Position numbers and translations under genes: made by a program | Part shown: in pieces, positions 47,214 to 58,413 of the stretch | Numbering within the stretch: the first letter of the stretch is position 1 | Layout: every line of letters starts with the position of its first letter | Assembly (NCBI GenBank): GCA_936450465.1 | Contig: OW388292.1 | Location: 8,885,756 to 8,949,755, forward strand | Origin: Gibbula magus | Taxonomy: Eukaryota > Mollusca > Gastropoda > Trochida > Trochidae | Length of the DNA stretch: 64,000 nucleotides | Direction: 5' to 3' | The notes under the pieces: generated by a model | Told to the model about the DNA's origin: nothing | Database searches by the model: none | What the model saw: only the letters and a program-made list of their open reading frames with translations

Positions 47214-47370
47214 AACCCTTGCTAGGGGCCATATTGAAATACTTTAAACTGTTCCTTCCAACCCTCGCTAGGGGCCATATTGAAATACTTGAAACTGTTC
47301 CCTTCAACCCTCGCTAGGGGCCATATTGAAATACTTGAAACTGTTCCCTCCATCCCTCGCTATTTGCTGC
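47214..47370. repeat. 46-bp tandem repeat, three to four copies
   Basis: GCTAGGGGCCATATTGAAAT occurs at 47221, 47267 and 47313; a partial fourth unit begins at about 47359. Confidence 0.93.
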
Positions 47371-48175
47371 CTGTGTAATGCTTATCACCTGAGCTATAAG
47401 CTAATAGACAATACAATTGCAGAGATATAAAAATTCCAACATATTTCCCCTCCTCCATTCCCTATCCTCGGAACGGGTTGATATCCTGAAATCTTTGTTT
47501 TCATTCCAACCTTTTGTTTATGCTTAGAGTTTTTCAGCTTCTAGATGGGAGATAGAGGTTTTCAGTTGTTCTGGAGTTTTTCCTGGAATTCAAGGCATGA
47601 TCAAGATACAAGCATGTTTTTCTATTTGTATATCACTTAGCAAGTTAAGAGAGCGTGTGTATGTGTGATAGTGATAAAAAGTATTTAGGAATCTAACTAC
47701 AGGTGTGTTTTTGTTGAGAATAATGCAGTAAGAGACGGTTTTTGGATTCTTTTATAAAAAAAAGAGTTTTTGTAAAAGTTCATGTACATAAATTATTCTT
47801 GTAAGCCAAGATTTGAATGCATGTAATATTTACAGTGCAATACCTATCGGTGATGAATGAAAACTGTAAAGTTTTTAAATAATGAGTCCCCAAGATTAGC
47901 AGATTATCTATTTCTTCACTTGAAAATATGGCCAATTGCCATGCATGTTTTAAGAAGAAAGACTTTTTTTTCAAATTCCTTGATGAAGTAGTTTGCACTA
48001 ATGAAATAATAATCACTGGAAATTAATCGAGCATTTGGGAATGGGATTTTGCAAATGGGATTAACTTGCTATTACGGTTCATGTCAATTTCAATAGATGA
48101 AATAGTCAACAAACTGAGATTTAAAAAAAAGATGAAAATGAAAACATAGTTCCCATGTTTCCTGACTTGTGTCAG
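47371..48175. other. Anonymous AT-rich stretch
   Basis: Nothing recognised. Confidence 0.5.
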
Positions 48176-48328
48176 TTATTTCTTTGCTTTAACGTAGTGC
48201 AACATGACACTAGTTATGGAGTTCCTGATGAAGTATTTTGCACTGATGGACTGATATTCTTCACTGCAACATGGTCCTACATAGACCTGGTTTAGTTTTG
48301 AAGTCGTTTGATGAAGTAGTTTACACTG

Positions 48329-48577
48329 GTACGTACCCCAGTGGTGATAGCGAGCCTCTGACGAGTGCCATGTCTGGAGAGTCTTCCGTCCCTCCGTCCA
48401 TCCGTCCGTCATGTGTACATCTTCATGACAGTTGCTTGCCCAGGCAGAGAGAGAAACGATAACATTAGAACTCTCTTTAATGAGACTCCTTTCAAGTTTC
48501 ATCAGATGTGTAAGCATAAACAGATCTCGTCGGAGATAAGGGGGACAACTGCTGTGGAGCCTCCGTCTTGCCGCCAT
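48329..48577 (-). CDS. Candidate first coding exon, unknown product
   Basis: On the minus strand an ATG at 48577 lies in a strong animal initiation context (AACAATGGC) in a CpG-containing patch. The reading starts MAARRRLHSSCPPYLRRDL. The frame stays open to 48176 (133 codons), but a donor-like GGG|GTACGT near 48329 offers an exon end. A degenerate CCGTCC tract on the plus strand (about 48388-48412) lies inside, which argues against conserved coding sequence. No domain recognised. Confidence 0.2.
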
Positions 48578-48579
48578 TG

Positions 48580-50924
48580 TTTAAACATGCTTGAACTCTT
48601 CAAAGTGTTCTACCTGTCCACAATTAGCTGCTAGAACCTTCCCTCTACCGATACTCATCTGGAGTCTGCTCGCTTTCATGTAAGTCATAATCTTAGGCGG
48701 GAGGAATTCTCCGAGTTCGGACTTGGGACAAGGTGTTGTTGAATGCTTCTGATGTTTTGGAAGTTATCAAGGGAAGTGATCACCTCACCTGAGCTGAAAA
48801 TTGTTCGCTAATTTTGATAATTGGGCAGGTGTGGATATTCTGTTGGATTGACAGGATGATAGGAAGTGGGCTGGCAGGTGCCCGGAAGAAGAGACTGGCT
48901 GTGCTGTGGTTTGTCAGGCATCGACAGCTTAGTTGACTGGTCAGTTGGAAGTGAAAGATGGGCAGAACCAGTCATTAAAGAGCCATTGTGAAAGACCATG
49001 TGTGCTGATTTTTACTGCATATACATACCCTATTGCCAAATATATAATTACTTGTTTTCAATGAAAATCGAGCAACAGCCTTTTACATATGCAGAAACTG
49101 AACTTACACATCCCATTTTCTGGTTTTTGATCATAGATCGTGACTTTCACCTTTACATTACTATACTGATGTGACTAGCATTAAATTGATACTTTTCAGC
49201 AACGGTCAGTACTTCTCAATAAAATAACATAATTTATAACGTTTGACATGCTGTGAGTCCAACATCATGCTCACTTACTCTATAAGGAGGGATTTGGACA
49301 TTTCAGTTCTTTAGCATTGTTTCTGTCTGTTTAACAAATCATAAAGTGCAAAGATGTAATAATTAGGCAATCACAGAGGTTAATAGAGCCAGTTTCCATA
49401 AAGTTCATAGCCCTAAAAGAAAACTCATTAAATATGTGAAACATCAAAGTGAAACATTTGAGAACTTTTACCACTGAGTCAGTCCTCCATGTTTTGGGTC
49501 ATGACCTGTGCAAGCCTCTTCACAAGATAAACAGGAATCATGTAAAGAGCATAATGGTAAGCTCAGAATGATTTGGTGCAAGGTGATAAGGAGAATTGCA
49601 AGGTCAATTAACAAAATGTATGTGGTGAACACAACACTAAGTTGTGATATATTTGTTATCATTTTGTGATCGCTCTTGTACTGACTGCAGATTCATCATA
49701 ATTCAAATCGTTTAAAAAATCATTTGAACCCAAACACAAATATCGACAAATTCTGAGATAATATTTGATTGAAATTTGTAATTTAAGAAGAAAATTTGCC
49801 TCTGATTTTTCAAATCTGGTTTAAGAGGTCAGTAATACTAAATCATTAGTTTAGGTAAGCTAATTGCAGCGTAGGTGAAAACGTCCTAGACCAGTAACCC
49901 GAGGTGGAAACAATTTATCTCTCACTCTCCAATAACCAGTAACAATTAGTTGTTTCGGTCCACACCAGCATCCCAGTAATCAACACTGAAAGCTCCAAAT
50001 ACAAAGTTTGAAAAGCCTTTCATTATACAAGTGTAACGCTTGTAGTGCGTGCCTGGGACCTGCCTCGACCAATCAGCACAAGCCATCACCTCCTCCAGCC
50101 AATAGAGATCCTCATCAGCAGGGCTATAACTCTCCGTAATCCATCCTCTCAACAGCCAGTGGATATCTGCAATTTACACAAGAATTTACCTGCTCTGTCA
50201 CAAAAATGTAACAACTGTGTTGGGGCAACTTCATTTTCAGTTCCTTCACCTGTTTTAGATGGTGCTTTGCTAAGTGAACTGTAAACACAGATGAAAGCCA
50301 TTTCTGAGTGCATTCTTCTGTAGATCTGCCGATAGTTGCAGGCTTCTTGGGGTTTGAAATGGGAATTGTTTGAATATGAGGCTTTCAATTGATGTTTTGT
50401 ATGATACAATGTTACAACAGGGAATGAAAAACATTTGCACAGGTTCTTATGTCGAATGTCATCAGTTCAGAAATTGCTCAACATGTTATTCTTGCATATG
50501 TTGATTGTTAAAAATAAGTTGTTTAGGGAAAAATATGAGATTTTATTCTTATTATGAAACAGAAGAATTCCCTTTATGATTGAATTTCTTTGGTACTCTT
50601 TCTGAAAATCTGATGATAATATCACTGGAGTTTACTGGAGGTGCCTAATGGGGGGAATAAAGAAAATGTTTCTATTTTGTTTTATGGCGCTGTAAATAGG
50701 TTATTAAAAATCTAGGTAAACCAAGGAACATTTCTAGATTTAAAGGTAGATAAATACTAGTAGAAATAGATTTTTAGATTACTATCTGTTACCTTGACAT
50801 CTGGAAATGGTGAGAAAAACAGAAGTTTCCAATAAATTGCAAACTGTTACAGTTTAGTATGGAACAAAGTTGTCCTGATGGCAAGACAAACTCTTTCTAC
50901 TTTCAACTTTATGTTTCTCTGCAG
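48580..50924. other. Anonymous stretch
   Basis: ORFs of 60-90 codons only, none convincing. A patch at 49940-50160 is GC-richer. No repeats of note. Confidence 0.45.
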
Positions 50925-51085
50925 CTGCTCTGCCTCACGTTTATGTCAGAAATGTTTTGGAAAGTTTTTCTCCAGATTACCTCACAGAATTGAAGACCGG
51001 CGATGACCTGGAACCTGGAACAGTCTTTGAAGTACGCTTTGTCAAGTGGCCCTTGTCTGAGTGCTGGCTGAAGCAGCCTAGCTAA
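50925..51085 (+). CDS. Candidate terminal exon, unknown product
   Basis: A textbook 3' splice site (TTTATGTTTCTCTGCAG) ends at 50924. One frame is then open for about 53 codons to TAA at 51083-51085, with balanced composition (for example YVRNVLESFSPDYLTELK). The minus strand is also open across part of it and has a GAG|GTAATC donor, so strand is uncertain. No family recognised. Could be chance. Confidence 0.25.
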
Positions 51086-51790
51086 TTATGAGACAAGTCT
51101 CTGAAAGCCATTCTTAACCTCTCATTGTTAGATTGTTGTCCTGAAGTCATTTCTTCTGAAGAGATGCATTAGGTCTGAATACATTGGCATTTTGTGAAGA
51201 AAAAAAACATTTGTAGTTTTTTTAAAATTGATCATCCAAGTTAAGAAGTATTAGTGAACAATGGTTTTCAATTATCCCAACTGTTTTTACTTGAGCAAAA
51301 TTATGAAATCATGGTTAATTCATTAAAACGAGATAAAATAATTTGATTATTTTTGTCTGGATTAGATGAAAGGAGTCGTTAATATTATTTATTTGAAAAG
51401 TTACAATTCCTTTTCTTATATATCAGAGACAGACAAATATTGATTTTTATGACAAATAGTCTACTTTGCATAACATTATTTTTCATTACAATATTTTGTA
51501 TAGTCTCAGGACAAATATGTAGCATTACAATGTTTTTGATGGTCTAGACTTATTATTCTCTAAGGACAAATACCAACAAAGGTGATAGAGACAGTCTACC
51601 AGTTGGCTAGCTTGTAGGTCTACCTTCAGCATCTGGGCAAACAATAGGTGGCAGGTTATGATGTCCGCCTTGTGTAATCTTATCTGAAAGTAGTTCATCC
51701 TGACTGGATTATCTGTAACCCAGAACAGTTGTAGACGCTGCTAAACGGAAAACAGCAAATCTTTCGGGACGGTGCTCAGCGATTACTCAC
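51086..51790. other. Anonymous AT-rich stretch
   Basis: Nothing recognised. Confidence 0.5.
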
Positions 51791-51969
51791 CTGGAGCAAC
51801 AGACCGGAGTGTAGGAACATTTAGTGCTGGTGACTGGATCCTAATGATGCTGCACTTAGCGCAGGTCACAATCTCGGTGATGAGGGAGTATCTATCCTTG
51901 TTAGCTTGGACTTCTGGAACTGTCAGTACTCGGCGGAGAATAATACAGGAACTGGTTGGATAAGGGAAT
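51791..51969 (-). CDS. Candidate internal exon, 179 bp, minus strand, unknown product
   Basis: On the minus strand a pyrimidine tract and TCTCTCTCCACTGATCAG precede the segment, and CCAG|GTGAGTAATC follows it, so both splice borders are canonical. Only one of the three frames is open across the whole 179 bp, giving 59 full codons (for example RRVLTVPEVQANKDRYSL and CAKCSIIRIQ). GC content is above the local background. I recognise no domain; two cysteines in CAKC are the only motif-like feature. This is the best-supported exon-like object in the window, but conservation is untested. Confidence 0.35.
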
Positions 51970-53616
51970 CTGATCAGTGGAGAGAGAGGATTTAACCAAG
52001 ATAACATACCACCATGGTCGAACATTAGAATAAGCTTTTACAGGTGACATTTCTGTGTAGAAATACATTTATTCTGGAACAATCCATTGAACTTTGAAAT
52101 ACATTTTGAACGAAGTGTCATATTCATATGATACATCTATTTTCAAGTTTAATCTTCGTCATCGGGTCTCTGAATTCTCATGACCTGGTTTGAAAATTTA
52201 GGTCATTGCATGCTACAATTGTGCTAAAACAAATTAGTCAAAACGTGCAATTAATTAATTAATGCTGGAATTTGGTAACACTGTCATTCAAAGAAGAGAC
52301 CTTTTGTATTGAATTTTTTTAATAAAGAGGACGCTTGACTTGGTAGACATTAGAATGGATTCTTATGACTCAAGGTCAGTAGGTGTACACATGTTTGGTG
52401 GTCATTCAGAATTTGGTGAAGAAGAAATAAGTCATCTTACATCAAAAACAACTTTCATAGGTGTTAAGGCATTTGACTTAAGAAGAATTGTTGAAGAAGA
52501 GTTGCAAGATCTGAAGATATTTGAAAGATCATTTTGAGGTTATATAGATTTAGCCAAGTTAGAGGTGTCATTATCACTCTGGAGTTAAAGATATTGGTAA
52601 CCAAAATGTGATTCTGACCAGAATATGTTCTTGATTAACAGCAAAGATACTTGTGTTAAGAAAATGACATTGAACATTACTTACAAAGCTATAATTGGAA
52701 CCCCCAATGAAACCCCTCTGTTGTTTGAGTTGTTTTGATAAATAGTGCACATTTGGGAACCGCTGGTTTGCTGTTGTAATATTTGCTTGTACAACATACA
52801 ATAAACAAACACGTTTCAACAAGACCACATTTCCATCAGTTACAAGGCGTTGTGTTACTGTTTATTCATCTCATGACAAAAACAAGGTTTCAAAATGATG
52901 TCGGCAGTCCTTTATTGTCTGATATGTTTGAACTTCAATAATGGACATAGAATCTGTATGACATGGATATGAAACTAGTCCAAAGACAAAACATAAACAG
53001 CCTGGAGACAGACGCAGAAGCAGACGGTGAGTTTGGAGCAGACGGCAAGTTACGAGCCATCTGTCTGTCTTGCCATTATGGTCTGGCCAGATGAATAGCT
53101 GAGACCTGTTCCCTTGTATCATTGTAGGACTTGCTTTGGAAATATCATTAAGGAAAACCATTTAGGCCTGTCTTGTCTTGTTTAGATGTTCTGACATTTG
53201 CTGGAAACTACTTATGTTAGATTTCAAGGTCATTTCATCTCATTAATAGATCTAGAAGTTAAGATTTCAGTTTAAATCAATATCCTTTATGTCATTGTCT
53301 TTTCATTGAATGCATATAGATCATGCACATTGTCCTTAAAAATTTAGTTTTTGTGTATATTTTTTCACCTTTACTTTCAACTATTCTTAAATCTATACTG
53401 AACTTTGAAAAAATATTTTCAGAGTATACTTCATTTTCTACGTATCCTGCCTACCCAATTACAGGCCTTACTGAAATAACCAAATAAATACCAAAATACC
53501 AAAAGATTATTACAAGACAACAGAGCTTGTCAAGAGTCGAGTAGCCTTCCACTGTCCTGAATCCATGTCTGAATTTCTGTATATTTATATACATTTAGAG
53601 AATCTGTGAGTCTAGG
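51970..53616. other. Anonymous stretch
   Basis: A triple homeodomain-type AATTAATTAATTAATG lies at about 52252. Otherwise nothing recognised; ORFs of 65-96 codons are unconvincing. Confidence 0.45.
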
Positions 53617-53630
53617 AGCGCCACCTTGTG
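53617..53630. promoter_or_regulatory. CTCF-like site AGCGCCACCTTGTG
   Basis: Resembles the reverse complement of the CTCF core (GCGCCCCCTGGTGG) with about three differences. A second, weaker candidate in the opposite orientation (GTGGAGGGCAGCG) lies at about 53699. Binding is speculative. Confidence 0.2.
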
Positions 53631-54136
53631 AGAGAATGCAGCGATCACATAGTTCATCTGATATATCTGGCGTCAATTTCCCCCAGTAACTGCGGCACGT
53701 GGAGGGCAGCGTGGCTAGTATATATTGTTTCCCAGGAGATGATAGGTTTTGCTCATAGTGCAGCACTTACTGCCTTACTGTGCTTTATGTATAGGTATTC
53801 ATTTGCTTATTGTAAATTGCATATTTTGGGAGGGGACATGATCACTAAAATTAAATCAAATATCTACCTTAGAAGAGAATGAGAATCTCATTATACATGA
53901 TCACTAAAATTAAAATCAGTGTGAAAGATATCTATTTGAAGAATTGTTATCTCATGAAATGATATATATGAAGATTTCTCTGCTGTCTTGGACACCTTGA
54001 AATAGTGCACTTGTCTGGGTTCATGTAAATAAAAAACAATGACAACATACGATAAAGAAACTTGCTGATTGTGCAAGAGATTAGAGCATATTTTTGTGCA
54101 TTCAAACTTTCGGAAATGATCCTCTTCAAATTATAT
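53631..54136. other. Anonymous stretch
   Basis: A short duplicated phrase, ATGATCACTAAAATTAAA, occurs at about 53838 and 53897. No gene recognised. Confidence 0.5.
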
Positions 54137-54203
54137 GTCGCAGCTAATGGCTGCAATACTGCCGAAGCGGCATTAAACAATAACTCACTCACTCACTCAC
54201 TCA
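54137..54203 (+). mobile_element. Tail fragment of a second SINE type, ending in (ACTC)n
   Basis: TGCAATACTGCCGAAGCGGC is followed by ATTAAACAATAACTCACTCACTCACTCACTC. The layout of a GC-rich stub, TTAAAC, then ACTC repeats is what I remember from gastropod SINE tails. The 5' part is missing. Confidence 0.6.
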
Positions 54204-56544
54204 AATTATATGTTTAATCTTTAATACAAGAAGCTGAAATTATTAAAAAATAAGAAATGAGTCCCTGTTATCAAGACCATCAAGTTCCTTCACACCGCTG
54301 GCCTACACTTGATGTGGACAGTCATGTAAGGGAGATTTCACTGTCACATAGCAAATGGTAATGTAATGTACAGACACCCAATCAAGCGGAATTTCAAATC
54401 AGTTTCCCTTTTCACTTGATTTTGATATCAAATTGAATCTGTTTTGACACCGAGGAGGCAATGTTAATGAATCTTGCAGGTGATCTTACAGAGAACCTTA
54501 GCGACAAGCCTTTGTGTTATTTCGTGGCAAGTCGAACCAGATAGAAACTTATTCAAGCGTATATTTTTTTCAAATTTCAATTTTAGGTTGAATTAAATTG
54601 GTACATAAATCCATTTCTTTGCTCATGTAACTGAATTTAACTTCTTTTTTACCTGATGATGTTGAAAAGAGTCGACTTCTGGATAGGTGATAGCACTGAA
54701 ACATTCATTTGCAATTGAAAATAGAAAATTGGAAACTATTTTCACATTTTCATTTCCTTTGCCTCAGTCATTTACATTAACTGTATGGTATCACATTGCT
54801 CACTTGCAGCCATTTGGACTGGAATAGTGCTTATGATTTCCTCAATACATATGTGATGTGATACGGCTTCCTTCAGGCCAAGCTTTCAGAACAAAACCGG
54901 ACTCTCCTGTCTTTATTGTCTATGCAAACCAGTCAACTAATTTAGAAAGTCATTATTCACTATTCTTGTCTCAATCTTTTCTGAATTCTAATACTCACAT
55001 ATAAATCTTCTGTGTTGAAAATTAATACAAATTTGAAATTCAGTTTGCTTTGTCCAGGAAAATTACACTTTTAAAGTTTAATTTTTCATCAGACAAGAAA
55101 GAATCCTGAAGGGTTTTGCATAAGAACAGATTTGAATCAAGAAATGCTATTTATGATAATCAACTTTAAAATGTTGCTTGAAGATTTTTACAAATAAAGT
55201 GTCTGAATAAGAAGCAACAATTAATCCAAAATATTGTGGCATTTTAGTAGAATAAAGAAGTTGTTATCCTTAAATAATTGTCCTTTTTAGAACCTTTATA
55301 AAATTATAAATTTGAAAAATATTCTGCAAATAAACAAGTGAGATGGATAAAAGATAGCCCTGCACAGCACCTCCCTATCCACAACCCAGAAGAAACTCTG
55401 GTGTGTGTGAAGTGTTCATATCTTGAGGTACATGTGGCCGTGTCTGCACAACACAGCCGGTTGACCTGAGGTCACTCTCCAGCAGTTCCTTGGGGCATCT
55501 GGTTGGTCAGTTCATGTGTAGACTTACTGAAGGTACCTCTCACATGAATTTGGAGTTGAAATTTCATGAAGAACATTCATCATTGGAAGATCATAAGAAC
55601 AGCAGAGGTCTTTATGCTTCACTGTCATTATCAATACAGGAGTCAGAATAAATATGAGGATCTGATATCTTGCTAAGAGTTCTAGGCTGTTTATGTCTTC
55701 AAAGAAGGTGTATGGAGGAAAGAAAACTTTTATTGTTAGTCAACTTCATTATTTCAACGAATAACACATTTTGGTATGGATATTATACTATCAAACATTT
55801 GCTTTATAATGATCCCACCGTAATGTTGCATTGGCTGGATAATTAATTTATTTGGTTTTCTGTTCCCCCTGGATTCACTGATGTGCCAGAGTCTGATACA
55901 CAGACTAGCTAGAGGTCTGCTAAACACACAAACTTTGCTTTAGCAGCTTTGTTCAACTTCTTCATCTCTTGATCAGTTGCAATGATGGGAAACATCTGGC
56001 AGGTCTGGATTGAAGACAGGCAAAGTTTTGCTTTGAAGGGGCCATGGTTTCAGAACTGACCTCCCCTCCAGTAAGGACATCTATACACTATCCTTGCCTC
56101 TAGGCAGGCTACCCCTTGAATATGCTTGATATTTTACACTTTTATCAAAATACAAAGGCATGCATGTGTTCAAAACAAATACCTCTACCTGCCCATCACT
56201 GCTCGCTACATTGGACTACTTGATTGGTTGTGTCTCGACCTTTAACAGGTGCAAACCAGATTCTTTATATTAAAGTGGGAGTCTTTTGTAAAGTCTAAAT
56301 TTGATTTCCAGATTTTTGATATATTTCGTTATCAAATCTTGTTTACATTTTGCCTGTCTTCTTCTCTTTAGCCATGAACATAGATAGTCAAGAGTCGAAG
56401 AGTATTTTGTAATACTTAATCAACCCTTTAACTAATGGTCAAATTGACCACTCTGGAATTTTGGCCCCAACTAATTCAAGGATTTCAAACAGCAACAAGA
56501 TTTGTGACCTCAAGGAATCTTAACAATTCCTGTGAGGAGAGATG
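54204..56544. other. Anonymous AT-rich stretch
   Basis: No coding, RNA or repeat features supported. Confidence 0.5.
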
Positions 56545-57212
56545 TGAAACTTCCACGTGTAGCACCAGGGTTGTTCTGGAACTTCGATGTGTAGCACCAG
56601 GGTTGTTCTGAACTTCCACGTGTAGCACCAGGGTTGTTCTGGAACTTCAATGTGTAGCACCAGGGTTGTTCTGAAACTTCCACGTGTAGCACCAGGGTTG
56701 TTCTGGAACTTCGATGTGTAGCACCAGGGTTGTTCTGGAACTTCAATGTGTAGCACCAGGGTTGTTCTGAACTTCGATGTGTAGCACCAGGATTGTTCTG
56801 AACTTCGATGTGTAGCACCAGGATTGTTCTGGAACTTCAATGTGTAGCACCAGGGTTGTTCTGAACTTTGATGTGTAGCACCAGGGTTGTTCTGAACTTC
56901 CACGTGTAGCACCAGGGTTGTTCTGGAACTTCAATGTGTAGCACCAGGGTTGTTCTGAACTTCGATGTGTAGCACCAGGATTGTTCTGGAACTTCAATGT
57001 GTAGCACCAGGGTTGTTCTGAAACTTCAATCTGTAGCACCAGGGTTGTTCTGGAACTTCAATGTGTAGCACCAAGGTTGTTCTGAAACTTCCACGTGTAG
57101 CACCGGGGTTGTTCTGAAACTTCCACGTGTAGCACCAGGGTTGTTCTGAAACTTCCAAGTGAAGCACCAGGGTTGTTCTGAAACTTCCACGTGTAGCACC
57201 AGGGGTTGTTCT
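56545..57212. repeat. Minisatellite, 30-32-bp unit, about 21 copies
   Basis: The unit is GTGTAGCACCAGGGTTGTTC plus TGGAACTTCAAT, with variants CCACGT, CGATGT and CAATGT. Length alternates because of GAACT, GGAACT and GAAACT forms, so the reading frame shifts along the array and the overlapping 77-130-codon minus-strand ORFs are artefacts. Confidence 0.95.
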
Positions 57213-57323
57213 GCTTGAAGCGTCAGCATCCAACTTGATTCCAGACCAGTTGTTGTCAAATCAAGTCAATCAGGAGTTGTTTACATTTGCTGTAGACTCC
57301 AGACAACCTTTCCAATACTATAA
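57213..57323. other. Short spacer
   Basis: Unique sequence between the minisatellite and palindrome P6. Confidence 0.6.
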
Positions 57324-57746
57324 GTTATAACATTCAGTGGAGGTTTACATCGTGAATTATAAGACCCGCATTATTTTTTATTCTACGAGCCGGAGGCGAG
57401 TAGAATAAAAAATAATAAGGGTCTTATAATTCACGATGTAAACCTCCACTGAATGTTATAACGTTTTTATCCTACCGAATGTCTCAAAATATTATTAAAA
57501 ACAAACAGAAATGCTCGAACATCGTTTATTCAAAGAAGCAACAAATCTGGGTCAGAGTCAAAATAAACTGTGTCACGTGACATGGACTGACTGACGTGGA
57601 CGCACGCTTTATTTCGGTAGCGGGGTATAAGGCTTTTATCACCCTCGGTGACATTTATCCACCTGGGTGAGGGTGAATATGGTTATTTGTTCAGGGTCAC
57701 GTGGACCAATCATAGATCGACATTCTTACATGAGGTAGGATAAATA
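57324..57746. mobile_element. Composite foldback element: palindrome P6 plus tail
   Basis: GTTATAACATTCAGTGGAGG (57324) is mirrored by CCTCCACTGAATGTTATAAC ending at 57462; the arms are about 60 bp and almost perfect. The loop is CGAGCCGGAGGCGAG. Directly to the right, TTTTATCCTACC (57465-57476) is inverted at 57734-57745 (GGTAGGATAAAT), bracketing a 270-bp tail with TGACG at 57592. This is the same architecture as 39052-39492. Confidence 0.82.
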
Positions 57747-57904
57747 TGATTGCTCTTCCTGATTGCCTCAATTTGGAAAGGAAGTCTGAGATAGAAGAAA
57801 TCAAATTTTCATAATAAAAACCACATTTCACTTGATTGTCTGAACGCTTAAAATTGTTTTTTTGTCTGCAATATTGGATACCAGACTGACTTGGTTTTAC
57901 AGGA

Positions 57905-57976
57905 AGACACATTTACTTGATCTGGAAGAGACATTTACTTGATCTGGACGAGACATTTACTTGATCTGGAAGAGAC
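57905..57976. repeat. 22-bp tandem repeat, three copies
   Basis: ATTTACTTGATCTGGAAGAG begins at 57911, 57933 and 57955. Confidence 0.92.
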
Positions 57977-58389
57977 ACTTATGAACCTTTATGATGGATT
58001 TAAAAAATGCTTTCCTGAAGTTTATAGCACTGTACATAAAGTTGTCCCTCTCTGCCACATTTAAACTGTGAACATATCACCAAACATTAACAATGTACAG
58101 AACAGTATTTTGCTGCTACATATTGAAAAGCAATTAATTAGAAAATTAGAATAGTAAATATTACTTGGAAACAATTAGAGGTTCCTTAACTGGTGCATCC
58201 TCTGACCATTGTATTGAGATGTCTGGCACCTGTCAACTGATGCCTTGTAATAACTCATCACCCAGCTAAATGCTTCTACTTATCTCTGCATGCATCAGAG
58301 CCACTGCCCCCTCCCATCCATCTTCCCATCTATTCACTGGTGGGGAGGGACCGAGAACTGGAATGAGGGATACGAGCTAAGGCTTAATT
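57977..58389. other. Anonymous stretch
   Basis: Nothing recognised. Confidence 0.5.
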
Positions 58390-58413
58390 GGGGAGGGGGG
58401 TTGGGGTTGGGGG
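58390..58413 (+). other. Strong G-quadruplex motif
   Basis: Four G runs of at least four (G4, G6, G4, G5) are separated by loops of 1, 2 and 2 bases. Short loops and long tracts predict a very stable quadruplex. The GGGGTT phrase resembles ciliate telomere repeats but only two or three units are present. Confidence 0.85.

Noticed and set aside
56510..57259. Series of minus-strand ORFs of 77-130 codons
   Set aside because: All run through the 30-32-bp minisatellite and shift frame between units.
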